Source: Parasitella parasitica
Lineage: Eukaryota > Mucoromycota > Mucoromycetes > Mucorales > Mucoraceae
Direction: 5' to 3'
Length of the DNA stretch: 64,000 bases
NCBI GenBank assembly: GCA_025201805.1
Contig: MU619245.1
Coordinates: forward strand, 303,268-367,267
Shown here in pieces: positions 46,609 through 58,636 of the stretch. The position numbers and the translations under genes are program-made. Within the stretch, counting starts at the first letter, position 1; the number at the start of each line of letters is the position of its first letter. A model generated the notes under the pieces. The model made no database searches. It saw only the letters and a list, made by a program, of their open reading frames with translations, and was not told where the DNA came from.

Positions 46609-47900
46609 ATAATATTTGAATAAAATAAAATATTTAACTACAAAAAAAAAAAAAAAAAAAAATGTATGCAAAGTTGGCCATACCAAACACTAACTTTTCG
46701 ATTGTCATGAATAAAATATTTTTAGAATCTATGAATGACATTCCAGAAAAATCAGACTTATATTTGTTGATTTATTGCAAACAATTGCATGTGTGCCAAT
46801 GGCTCCACCGGCTCGTATCCACAAGCCGTCTGTGTATTTTTGTTTCAAGAGTCGTATAACGTCAATATTGAGTTGAATGCATAATTGTTTAAAATTCAAC
46901 GTACATTTACTTTTTGCCAGGTATTCAAGACATAAAAATGCATAAAATTGTCAAATAATAAAGATCAACGTGCATAGATTCAACGGGTTTTCAAATTTTA
47001 GTATTGCACTGTTTTAGTTTATTTAGTTTATGCCTTATTTCATCATTCATCATCCACCATATTTCTACTACAATATCTTATATTTCCACTTGTTTTATAA
47101 AAATTAAAAGGCCCTTTAAAGCCTTAAGCAAGCATAGTATGTAGCAGGCGCAATGCAAGTGGTTGACCCTTAATCTTCTCTTCATCATACTAGTCAGCAT
47201 GATGCTCATGCGAAGGGCACTAATATATTGATCATAACAGGCTATTTTGTGGTACGATCTAGAGCCAATATTACCTAATTATCGGGTGGGCACACGATAT
47301 GTTTTCTAAATTTTGAGTATCAGACAGCAACGTAATGTGTCTATATGCTATACACAATAGTAATCTATATAGCATTATTTGAAAATAGACGTCTCATCTA
47401 CACTGCCTTCAAATCAACTTTCAAGATTATAAAAAACAGACTGCTACTTTGATCATTGAATAGATGTTCTATTTCAAGAAACGGGACATTCTTCATCCGA
47501 AAATAGATGTAGTATATTTTGGTGCAACCCAAGATAGCAGATACAATCTATTTTTTTAGTGGAGCTCACGCATTTAAGGTTATTTAGGACCAATACAGTA
47601 AAAATAAATAATAAATGGGGTTTATTTTCGTTTTAAGACCATCCATTAAAGACGATAATATTAAAAGAAAGTATAGTTTCATATTACTATTGATGGGAGG
47701 TAATAATAAAACATTGTAGAGAAAGTATAAAGAAAGTGGATAAAAAATACAAAGTATAAACTTTTTTTTGGAAAGCATACAAAGGAGGACAAAAAATGAC
47801 TAATATACAAATCATCAATTAAGTGAAAAGAGAGGGAGAGTATAAAGATAATGAAGAAAGTGAAAAGGGGAATCGTCTTTAAGAAATAAATATTTAAAAA

Positions 47901-49509
47901 TTAATTGGTAACTTCAACATGATCGTGATCGAAATGCTTGTTCTTTTCAATAGAATCGCTGTTTTGGCTTGAAGTGCCATCGGTAGCAACGTTCTCGGCG
48001 TCAGAAACCTTCTCTTTGTGGTCATCAAGATCTCTGCCAGTAGTTTCGGGCATGCAGAACACCATGAACAGGAAACCCAAGAAATTGATAACAACAAAGA
48101 CAATGAAACTGTAAGTACCAAGACCTTCGCTCATCTTGGGCCAGATTGTATTGATGACAAAGTTGAAGAGCCAGTTAGAAGAGTTACCAAGAGCAGATCC
48201 AGAAGCAAGTGCATGCATAGGCAAAAGTTCAGGAGCAATCATCCAAGGAATGACACCACAACCCATACTGTAAGAGCCAGTAAAGACAATGGCAGCAGCA
48301 ATAGCTAGGCCACCAATACCTTGTTGACCATTGGGGCTTTTCAAAGATGAGCCGAGAACCATCAAAATGGAAGCGATACATGTACCACCGGTAGAGATCA
48401 TCATGAAGCCCTTACGGCCAACCTTATGCATGAAAACGACGGCAATAAGAGTAGCTGCAATATTTACGGAGGCATCAGCAAGAGAGATGTTAGTGGCTAA
48501 AGTAGCATCGTTGAAAATAGTAGTAAAGAAACCAACAGAATAGACAGACATGGGACCGATACCACCGATTTGGTTGAAAGCTTGGACAACCATGACAATG
48601 ACAGTGTTCCAGGTAATGCTCTTGTCCTTGCAAGAAACAATATCCCAAATGGAGAATTGTTTTTGAGCAGATTCAATTTCACGTTGACGAGCGGCAAGCA
48701 TAAGAGCAAACTCTTCTTCGACATCAGCGCCAGCACGGAGTTTTTGAAGAGTAGCGCAAGCTTCGTCGTATTTTTTAGCAGCGCAAAGACGGCGAGGACA
48801 TTCGACAGTGAAGAAGTACATACAAACGAGTTGAATAGCGGCGATAAAAGTGGGGATAGCCCACAAAAAACGCCAAGCGGGAGCAAAAGCCATGTAACGA
48901 CCACAAACCTGAGTAAGCAGGATGCCGAGATTCAAGAACAGTTCAAAGAGTGAACCAAGAGCACCACGGGATTTCTTGGTAGAAATTTCTGAGACATAAA
49001 TCGCAACTGAAGAACCACACATGCCAGAAGCAAAGCCGACCAAAGCACGACCGAAGGAATACATTGTCAAGTTGATAGCGCAGGCAGACAAAAGACCACC
49101 GAGCATCATCCAGCCACAAGAAATCATAATATTTTCACGACGACCAAACCAAACATTCATGTATTTACTGGCAACACTACCAAAGAAACCACCAATGGCG
49201 AATGCACCGATAGTATAACCCCAAGTAGGGAAATCCATTGGCATACAGCCTGGAAGGACGCCGTCTTCGGTACCTGGAAGACAGCTGTAGGATCCGTCAT
49301 CATTGATAACACCCATGATTACTTTTTCAGGCATGTTGGGCACACCTAATCATTGCATGTGCGTGTTAATTATTTTGACAGCTTATGAATATATATATAA
49401 ACATACTGATATGCCATCCGACATTGAATCCAGACAGAGCGGCGAGAATAGCGCAAGTTGTCATGTAAAATGGGAATCCCATGTCTTGAGATTTTACTTG
49501 ATTCGACAT
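47901..49509 (-). CDS. MFS sugar transporter (sugar porter family)
   Basis: Plasma-membrane hexose-type transporter. Two exons (minus): 49509-49407 and 49345-47901; 515 aa. Twelve hydrophobic segments are expected; the sugar-porter signatures are visible: FGRRENI after TM2, VGFASGMCGSSVAIYVSEIS in TM4, VECPRRL (PESPR-like), QAFNQIGGIGPMSVYS in TM7, VGRKG after TM8, and PETTGR near the end. The first exon codes TM1 (MTTCAILAALSGFNVGWHIS) and joins in phase. The C-terminal tail is Ser/His/Asp-rich and cytosolic, a possible target for arrestin-guided ubiquitination. GNxx-type residues in TM1 and QIGG in TM7 fit a monosaccharide carrier, but the substrate cannot be read. Confidence 0.92.
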
Positions 49510-52500
49510 TATTGAAGCGGTTGATTTGTTGTGTAGAGAAGGCGGTTTCTTTTTTTTTTAGTAGAATACAAGATTACTGCTGGCGAAAAAAAAGATAATA
49601 AAAAAAATTAGTAATTTGGTAGTTGATAAGAAGGATAAGAAGGGAATGAAATTGAGAAAAAGATCTGTCATTTATATAATCTTTTCAAATGAATGGTTAC
49701 ACTTGCCTTGTATAGTAAGAGTCGATATACCCCACACATGCAATTTGATTCGTTACTAGGTAGCACTTGTAAACCGTTTATAGTTGATTTGAGATTCAAC
49801 CTTATACCAAATACGACTTCACACTCAATGTGCTCCAACCATGTTGACGACATCTAGTGCACTGAAACTACGTAACCTTGCCAGCTCAGGGCCGGCGAGC
49901 GGCCTTAACGGGCCAAATATGCCCTTCTTCACGGGTACCCCCAAATTTTTCATCAAGCCTTGTTTTGGGCATACAAAGCTCGAAAGTTTTAGCCTCGTGT
50001 GAATTATACCGGTACTACTTCTTCCTAATTTTTTTATCGACACCTCTTAACAAGATTCCCATGAAATTCGTTTCACAGAAAAAATGATTACATTATAATA
50101 TGTTGAGACATGATTAAATAATTGACATTTTGCTGATGGAGCGTACTGTGTGTATCAATTACTTCTGCGAAATTAATGGTTTTACATGGCCCCCACATTC
50201 TACGCTACTAATTGATTTAAAACCCAATTGAGCATCAATATCATGAACCAGATATTCTATCTGTTCTGTTTTTTCTCATCGATATATCGCAAATGGTCGC
50301 ATTATTAATGTTGTATTTATTTTTTATTATTATTATTCCTTTTGAAAGAGCACCACGCATTTTTACATACCATTGCGCTAGCCATTGCAAATGAAATAAC
50401 ATAAACTACTGACTGTAGGTTTCTCATTTAGTTTATGATCTAACTAATTCAGACAATATGACAATGGTTTCCGCAGGCATGGAAAAAAACCTGCTTGCTT
50501 GAAAGAATAACAAAACCGACATAAATGGCTTGAGAAATATACATCTACAACCGGATATGTGTCAAAAAGTTCGATACTAAAAGAGGAAACATCAAGATAC
50601 AATGGGTTGCCATGTTGATCTGCTACGAAGACCAAATATAGAATTATACTAGATGCAATTCCCTCGTACATTCACCCACAAAGCTTTATTTTGGAATTCA
50701 CAGAGTATGATGATTATACGACATGTTTCCACCAACGACAAGTGAGTTCACATGCCCTTGTATCACTATAAATAAGGATTTAATAAACTTCTCATACCCA
50801 CACTCAATAATATCATAGCTTCTAATTAACAATTGTACACGGTATTTGTGAAAATAACTACTATAAGGAAGATCATTCTCTACGGTAGCAAAGTATGGAA
50901 CACATACACAACATGTGGCATGAAATATACTAACACTATAGCTATGTTTCTTGGAAGGTACAGAAAACGCCCACTTGAGGGTTTACAAATATACACATCT
51001 CGACGAAATTTTATGTAAAACAAGTTTAAAAACTGTGTAGAATACTGCACTTTAGTGTATATTATAAATGTATTCATGAGTGTGTACAACATTATTTGCC
51101 ATTGGATTGATACTTTTGTGAGTCATCCAATATCTCAAGCACGATGCCTCCATGGTGAAAAGAATCAATGTCTACATGGGCCATGGCTTAAACAATTACT
51201 TATACATGTGTATGTGTACCTGAGAAATATGGAGGAATAGATAAGATAATACAAGCCATCTATTATTCACATACTATTTCTAGAAAGCCACGGCTTTCAT
51301 GTCTTATATGGATTTATTACATTTAAAAGAATGTGGAAACAGCAAAATATATTATCCATCTCCAAGGTAATACACGCAATCGAAAAATGGACACGAATCA
51401 ACCATAAATGGACAAGAATCCTATTCATAAAGAGTATTGATCTTTGCTTATTGAAAACACATAAACGGCCAATAGAAAATAAGAGCATGACAATAAATTG
51501 GGATTACGTAAAACAAATCAATCAATTGTGTAGACAATTCAACACATGAATACACCGAATTTCTGGCTGATCCATCAAGTATTGTATATAAAAACGCGAA
51601 GAATGTTTCGAAACAAAGGAATTCCCATAATTCAAATGACAAATGGATAGGGCTTCTAAGTGCTCTTTCTGTCTATTAGTTCTCAACGAAACAAACTGGT
51701 CTCCTTTGATTTATATCCTTGTCAAGTGATGAGGAAGAAAATCTCCCATATAATGCTCTGTCTGTGGAAACTAACTTATATGCTATAAATGCAACTTAAT
51801 CTGACAGTAATAGTGATATGTCCAGCTGATTAGGCTCTATAATTTACTCACTAGCCAAGTGATTCTAGTAATTATACGACACATGCGTGTATATTTTATT
51901 TTTCTTCCCCATGAAACGATCGTGAGCTTTTATACTATCTATATACTCCTTGCTTGTATATTATGTCAACACCGTTTTCTGTTAACAGTGAAAATGTTTA
52001 TATGCGCCCATAAAAACATCTGCAAGATTGTATAACCATCAACACAGCCACGCATCATCTGTAATAAAATAAGGTATTTCATTGAAAATTGAAAAGGTGT
52101 CGATTAAATTGGACTTACTAATTACTAAAAGGCCCTTTTGACTGTAGTGATCATCAAGCCAGTTACCAATCAAGAATTCTATTAATTCTCTAATCATGCA
52201 AATACATTAATGCTGCAAATGAGTGAACATCAGTGAGTTTATCTAACCTTCTTTATATTTTATATATTTCTATGTAATAAATTTATACTCTTGACTCTCA
52301 ATATCTAATCCTCAGACGTAAGATTAAATCCCACGGTTTTTATTTGATATCTGGTCGTAACTTCTATAAAGTTATTAGCAGAGTTCACAAATTTTCATAT
52401 AAAAACTGCATATAAACGCTGATAGGCTTCGATAAAGTGCAAAGTACGGATTAATTTACGTTTGACTGATACAGGAATGATCGTCCAAAGAAAACAGGTC

Positions 52501-52968
52501 TTTTTTGGTTTTATATTTTTTAGTGTGAGGCAACTTAGTGTCTAGAACCTTTTGCAGCTTTTAATGGTTGATAATATAGTGGCAAATTTTGCATTTGATT
52601 AATGTAAAGAAGGAAATAAATTGTGTGGAGGATATATGTTGTATTAAACTGTTACCATTATACTTGAGATCGAAACAGCGAATCATAGATAAAAAGCTGG
52701 ATTAAATGCATCATTGCTGCCGTCGTATTTACAAATTGGGAGGTAGTTTTTTATTAGTGTATTCTTCTTATTTATACAGAATGATAGAGATGTGTTAGCT
52801 ATCAAAATATTATGAAAGTGACATGAAATATGAGGAGGGAAGGAGGCAGGGATGGGGATATCATTCAAGCAGCAAGATTATTCGTTTTATGTGTACGTTT
52901 ACTACCTGGTAAAACAGAAGGGATTGTCACAAACAATAGCAATCAACCATACAACACAAGCTTAGAAA
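49510..52968. other. Long intergenic region, 3.5 kb
   Basis: The longest geneless stretch. Mostly AT-rich. A GC-richer islet at about 49880-49960 (CCGGCGAGCGGCC) lies in a 72-codon minus-strand frame and contrasts with its surroundings. TATA-like motifs occur at about 50768 and 51586 but no good ORF follows. Short ORFs near 50833-51642 show no recognised family. Confidence 0.5.
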
Positions 52969-54470
52969 TCATTGCACAAATGGGCTCATAAAATACAGTA
53001 TCCAATGTGACGCCAAAGTAAGTACCAAAATAAGGACAGAGACGCCAATAGTGGATCTCCAGTAAGGAGCAGACTTGTTGGGTTGCCATTGTCGACGTCT
53101 ATTATTCCAAACATCTTGAACATTATCCAACTTCTCTTTGGAATCAGGCGTCACCTTTACCATCAAATAAGCATGATCACTAACACTATAATCACGATTG
53201 CCAATCCATTTCTGACGAACATCCATGCATCGAACCATAGTCCAGTCCAACTTGGCTTTGAACAAACCAAAATAATCTGGGTTATGTAAAGTGATCTCAT
53301 CAGGGTCCCAAGGATCATAAAAACCTGGGTTACGAGCTCTTTTTAACGTCTCCAAATCAAATCCACTGACTATTTCAAACAACTTCAGAGAGCCAAGAAG
53401 CTTCCAAGCGAATCTGATGAGACGAATAGGAGCCATCGAGAATGGGAATCCTGCAGCTGCTAAACGCAGGTTATACTCATGCTGTGGATCACGATATACA
53501 GCCATAACATGACGGTCGAACCAGTTACTCTCTGTATCCCCCAAAGACATCCATCGATATCGGTCGCAAGCATATTTGGGTGAAAGTCTAACAATGGAGT
53601 GTGCCATGGTGTTCAAGTCGCCACCAATAATTTGGTGAGGATATTTCTCGGCAATGGAGGCCGCGTCCTGCAGAATATCAGCAAAATTGTGGATACGATC
53701 TATGATACCAGCGAAAACCTTATATGCTAGTTAAAATATACAGATCATACTGAGTTGAAGATGCGATTTTACCTCTAAATGTACACTATAGCAGATAATA
53801 GGTGGCAATGGAGACGCATTTACGGTGCCTACTAAAGTGTAGCGCCTGTTTGATTGAAATGAAAATGTTGTCAATATGAAACATATGCGTTTACTTTTGA
53901 TCACATTTTATACATACTTTCCCTTTCTTGGCTCCTTGAATTTCCCTCCATCTTTTTCCCAATTGAAAGCATCCTTTCTATGCTCAAGCACTCTGAAATC
54001 AATATCATGTTTTGATAGAATAGCATTTCCATGCACGCCGCCGCCCTAGATAGAATAATTAAAACTTTACATCTTGCCATAAACATTTTATCTTACAGCA
54101 TCTCTCAGCCTTCTTACAGGGCTGTCGATTTCCTCAAATTCACATACAAACCCACCCAAAAGCTTCAAAGATTTGCATAATTCTTGCATGTGGTCACGGT
54201 TGCCTGATCTTTGACAAAAGATATCTACTTCTTGAAGAATTATTACATCAGGGTCCAAATCTTGGATGGTTTTGATGATGGCTTCGGATTCTTGATCAAC
54301 AAAAGCTATTAGGATTTATACAGGCAAATAAACGAAATAACAACGCTACCGTAGTTTCTTTCGATATTCCATTGCAGCACTTTTAAGGATTCATTGACTG
54401 CTGGTTTTTCTAGAGATCTATAATCGTGAATAACAATGTCCCCGGGTGAAGGTAAGGAGTTTTCGACCAT
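52969..54470 (-). CDS. Endonuclease/exonuclease/phosphatase-family protein with C-terminal membrane anchor
   Basis: Five exons (minus): 54470-54350, 54305-54097, 54045-53918, 53845-53773, 53718-52969; 426 aa. Catalytic motifs of the DNase-I/sphingomyelinase fold are in order: LQWNIER (Asn), ILQEVD (metal-binding Glu), YSVHLE (His), GGDLNTM (Asp-x-Asn) and SDHAYL (Asp-His). One hydrophobic segment near the C-terminus (IGVSVLILVLTLASHWILYF) would anchor it in a membrane with the enzyme in the cytosol. This could be a neutral-sphingomyelinase-like, inositol-phosphatase-like or CCR4-like enzyme; the tail anchor mildly favours a lipid substrate. The third exon starts with GGC repeats (GGGV) after a CTAG acceptor. 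It shares its promoter with the lipase. Confidence 0.85.
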
Positions 54471-54703
54471 GTTGTATTCTTTCTATTAGAATAAAAAAAA
54501 GGGGGGTGGGGGTTGAGGATCTGTTTCCAGATCTTTGTGAGATGATTGAAATGTGACTTATCCACAAGAAGAGAAAAGAGAGTTGTGAGCAGGTCGCTTA
54601 TTCAATAAGTCATGCAACAGCAAAATCAACAACATATTTAAATTGGTGTAAATATTTCAGATCTAGCTTTTTCTTCTTCTCCTTATTCCATAAAAACCCA
54701 GAA
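54471..54703. promoter_or_regulatory. Bidirectional promoter of EEP-family gene and lipase gene
   Basis: 233 bp between two divergent ATGs. It contains an A7-G6 tract near 54490-54505 (AAAAAAAGGGGGG) and AT-rich core sequence (TTTAAAT near 54638). The proximity implies a shared promoter. Confidence 0.6.
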
Positions 54704-56559
54704 ATGGCTACCATAGTAGGCTCATGGAAGCAACGGTACAGGCTATACAAAAAAGACCTAGAAAACGATAGCCATATTAAACAGATGTTTGTGGAGGACA
54801 CCAATGAGCAAGATGAATCAGGAATTTATCGCCGATCATCTTTCATGGACGACGAAAAAAGTTCAACAGGAATGTCATCCGATGCAGAAGTGGATTCACC
54901 GCAAAACGAGGAGCCGGCAATGCCTCACAGAATACCACTCAGCCAAAGAAATATCAATAGAATCAAGCGAAATGCAGTTCAAAAGCTAACTCTCACAACC
55001 AAGTCTGCAATATCTATTTTATTGTCATTTCCTATTTTGTTCTTTTTTGTAACCATGGCAGTTTACACCACTGGAAAGCAGCATTTACTAGATAAACGAA
55101 TGAGAGCTCAAGACGTCGATGAGGTGGATATCCCTGATGAAATGCTGACGCAGGATGAGACCTATTATGCTGATCGATGGGGATATACAAGTGAAATGCA
55201 TGAAGTTGTAACTCAAGATGGCTACATTCTTAAAATGTATAGAATTTTTAAAAAGAACTCGACACCCAAAGGTATGTACATATCAACCTCAGCATGACAC
55301 ACGATGATCGACGCTTGGCTTTTGGAAGGTAACTAACCATCGATAGGCAAACCTGTCTTAATTGGCCATGGGTTGTTTCAATGCTCTGGTGCTTTTGTAT
55401 TGAATGAACAGCGCTCATTAGCATTTACATTGATTGAGAATGGGTACGATGTTTGGGTGGGGAATAACCGCAGCATTGCTGGACTGGACCATATTTCTTT
55501 GTCGTTCAAGGACCCAGAATACTGGAATTGGGGTTTGAAGGAGCTGGGTATCTACGATTTTGCTGCCATGCTGAATCATGTAAAGCTGTATTCAACCAGC
55601 AGCAAGGTATATTGTCATTGGCACATTTTTGATGTTCAAGCGACTGATGTAGTCGGTTTTTGTGTGTGTGTATGTACAGGTTGCCTATATTGGTCATTCT
55701 CAAGGAAATGCACAGGCATTTATTGCATTATCTCTATGCCCAGAAATTGCTGAAAACTTGAGCTGCTTTATAGCATTGGCTCCCGCTGTATTCTCGGGCA
55801 ATCTAGTAAAGTAAAGTAGTGGTTGGTTAATATAGTGATCAGTTGCATGATGTCATGGTCTAACAAATCATAGCACATTTCCTCTGAATTGTTTGATCAA
55901 CTTGAGTGATTGGTGCTATAACTTGATATTCGGTACGTATCAAATATGACAGACTGAGGTACACATATAAAGGAGAGTATACTTACATTCAATATACAGG
56001 CAATGGCTCTTTCTTGCCTGTCATGTCGTTTGCACAAACTATTGTGGAGCCTAAAATATTCTGCTTTTTAGCATATAGTATGTTTTCATACCTGTTTAGT
56101 TGGTGGGATAGCCACTGGCTCCGCAGACGAAAGGCAAAGTACTTTCAGTTTACTCCACGCCCTGTAAGTTCTCGTTTGATTGCAGATTGGATTGCAGGTT
56201 GGGGACGCAAGGGAGTGTGCTTATACATAGCAGATCAAAATACTGTCATGAATACAGAAAAGAAGCAAAAAGTGCCCTTGGTCATCTTTTATGGCACTGC
56301 CGATTTTTTGGTAAATGGCGAACGGTTTGTACGTACATTTCCCGGCTATGAGATGCATGGTTTATCTCCTGAGCAGTTAGCTAAAGAGAGCTCCCCGGCC
56401 GCCACGGATTGTCAAAAGACATTGTTTCCCATGTTGGATTTGGTACATGTCGAGCGAGTGGACGGATACGAGCATATGGATACTATTTGGGGCCACGATA
56501 ATCATAAAACAACATACCCCATTGTCTTGAAGAGTTTAGAAAATGTTGGATGGGATTAG
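54704..56559 (+). CDS. Membrane-anchored acid-lipase-family (steryl ester/triglyceride) lipase
   Basis: Five exons: 54704-55271, 55347-55606, 55680-55810, 55874-55932, 56000-56559; 525 aa. One transmembrane helix at about residues 104-124 (SILLSFPILFFFVTMAVY) follows a charged, Ser-rich cytosolic N-terminus, as in yeast Yeh1/Yeh2/Tgl1. The AB-hydrolase lipase region gives HEVVTQDGYILKMYRI, LIGHGLFQCSGAF (oxyanion), GYDVWVGNNRS, nucleophile elbow GHSQGN, PVMSFAQTIVEP, FYGTADFLV (acid) and YEHMDTIWG (His). Removing the second intron is needed to join TSSK to VAYIGHSQG. The likely reaction is hydrolysis of steryl esters or acylglycerols at lipid droplets or the ER. Confidence 0.9.
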
Positions 56560-56715
56560 ATGGTTTTTGTGAATAAATATATTGATAGAATCAGCCTTTC
56601 CCTGGCGTACAATCTTAACAAGGGGATTTATTTTTCATTGTAAATTGAAGTGGGTGTGACAATATCAAAATACAGTGTGTGAGAGGGGAATAGATGCTGT
56701 TTATGCATTACGAAT

Positions 56716-57509
56716 TTACAAACGCGCCTTGTCCTGAGGTACATACCAAGCCATCTCGATTTCTTTTTGCTTAAAACCGCATTTTTCGTAAAAAGGGACA
56801 TTCTAAGCACAACGACAATAGATTAATTACAGGTGCAGCCTTTTAAATTTTATATTCCGTACCTTTTCTGAGCAATCCAAGATGACTATAGACAGAAAAT
56901 TACTGTTAGTATATCTCTACTCCTTATTTGCCCCCCCCCCTTTCTTCTTTTGTGTTTAACGAACTATATACCTTTATAGCAACCACGTTGAGCACCGATG
57001 AACTTGAGAGCTTGAATGATGCGTAAGCCCAGCTTCTTTCCTTGTTGGTTGTTATTCACAGCAATGTCTTCTATATGCCCAACTAAACCGTTCTTGTGCA
57101 CAAACTTTCTCTCGACGAAAATAGTGCCGACTGCAACAACTTGATCTTTAGCATCCTCAGTAATAGTGATAGTATGGTCTTTTTTAACGAAAAAAGCGCT
57201 TTAGCCTCCCTCTTGTGGGTGTTTTGATGTCTCCAGATACTTACATTCATGATTATGCTTTCTCAAATAATTGAACTGTTCTGCAAAGAATAAGAGCGTG
57301 AGGCAACAGCATACATAGTGTACTGAAAGATATCTACCTGTGAATTCTTGCTTGGTATGGCCACCAACCTCGGTTAAAACAGTTAAAACGTCCAGAAACC
57401 CACGTTCAAAGTCATTTGAGCGAAGCGCGCGAAGAGTGTATCCAACGGGCAAAAGTGATTGTACTTGAGGGCAGAGCAAGTTAGATTCGAAAAGAGAGAT
57501 TTCAGACAT
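56716..57509 (-). CDS. GNA1: Glucosamine 6-phosphate N-acetyltransferase
   Basis: GNAT enzyme making N-acetylglucosamine 6-phosphate, a step to UDP-GlcNAc for chitin and glycoproteins. Five exons (minus): 57509-57338, 57280-57245, 57178-56972, 56885-56863, 56802-56716; 174 aa, near the family size. Motifs: GYTLRALRSNDFERGFLDVL, GTIFVERKFVHKNGLVGHIE (substrate strand), DIAVNNNQQGKKLG (acetyl-CoA loop) and KVILDCSEKN joined to VPFYEKCGFKQKE. Two exons are only 36 and 23 nt long, so a simple ORF search sees only the N-terminus. The fourth-to-last intron region carries a C-run (about 56930-56942). Confidence 0.92.
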
Positions 57510-58636
57510 GACTAAAAAGCAAAAGAAAGGCTAAAAAGCACTGCTACAAACAACAAACCTTTAATTTATAAACTGGAGATCATTTCTTCCGCGGATGTGT
57601 AATATGAGGATCCTTCTCTTATGGCCGCGGGAGAGTCTACTTGTAATATAATTATTGGCGGGTTGCACACAAAACTATAGCTTAATTGGCCTGCTATTAA
57701 AATTCTGTAGTACTAAAAGTCAAATCTTGGAATTGTACCAGCTGAAGACAACATTAAAGATTCGAAAGCCAAATTTATTAGAAATAACTGATTGAAATGA
57801 AGCTTTACAACGTATTAAAAGATAAATTATAATAACCAAATTTATTTGTTTTGAGTGCAGGATAATTGTATTCAGTAAACGTGAAGGAGAGTACACTTAT
57901 ATATTTACATGGCAAAGTACTCAACACGCCAGTTGACTGTATTTTGAGCTTTTGCCATTTACATCTGCACTAGAAATAGCCCAGCTTTCCAACCCTTTGC
58001 ATTTAATCGAAATAAGAAAACTGCTCGCACATCCAGTGCCATTCACAATAATTTGCTGGCATATAGAGGCGGTATCTTCAGCGTACTGGTAAGTTGTTGT
58101 TCATGAAGTGTCAGTAGTTAAAGTGGTTTTTTGACCTTTGCAATGGCTTAAATTATGAAACCTTAATTCCAAGAGGCCCACCTTCGTTGTTCGAAGGTCA
58201 ATTTTTAGCTGGTTAGGGGATTCTGACATAATTGCATATCCATCAAGTATTAGCTTGTCGACTTTTTTTTTTAGCTTCAACGACATTTTAGGAAATGCAC
58301 TATAACGAAGAAGAGAGTTCGTAAACTTCAACTCAAAGACACCTGCTTGGCTGAAAGCGTTTGTTTGTCGCACTTGTTCAGAGTCAAAGAAAATCATTCT
58401 ATTCAAGTGTATTGAAGACTCAGTCTTTGCATTGTTCATGGAGATGGTGCCTTCGAAGATGGTGCCTTCGAAGATGGCCCAGTTTCTGTTATTACAAGCT
58501 GGAATCAAGTCAGAGATATGGCCATCTTTTGATGTTAAATGCTTGTAATTCTTTAATAAGACCTTGAATAGATGGGTGCTTTCATTACTGTTGAAATTTC
58601 ATAGCAAATCATCAAAATATAAAGGATGCTGTACGT
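57510..58636. other. Region between GNA1 and the F-box remnant
   Basis: AT-rich. A 135-codon minus-strand frame (58101-58508) contains TIFEGTIFEGTI, made by a direct duplication of about 15 bp near 58449-58478, and an LRR-like pattern (VDKLILDGYA, LLELRFHNLSH). It might be the far end of the decayed F-box copy or a separate fragment. No other gene. Confidence 0.45.

Larger units (their letters stand above)
45095..47900. other. Long intergenic region (2.8 kb) with possible element remnants
   Basis: AT-rich except 46290-46610, which is noticeably richer in GC. It contains a zinc-knuckle-like reading frame (45623-45763), a CGKCGTC-containing frame (46294-46608), and an A20 run at about 46641-46661. 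Near-repeats occur at 45838-45866 and 45941-45964 (both contain a GTAAC..TGG...TTCTATG core). No intact gene. Confidence 0.5.

Noticed and set aside
51055-51549. Small plus-strand ORFs as genes
   Set aside because: Composition is like the noncoding surroundings; they lack promoters, introns or recognisable domains.
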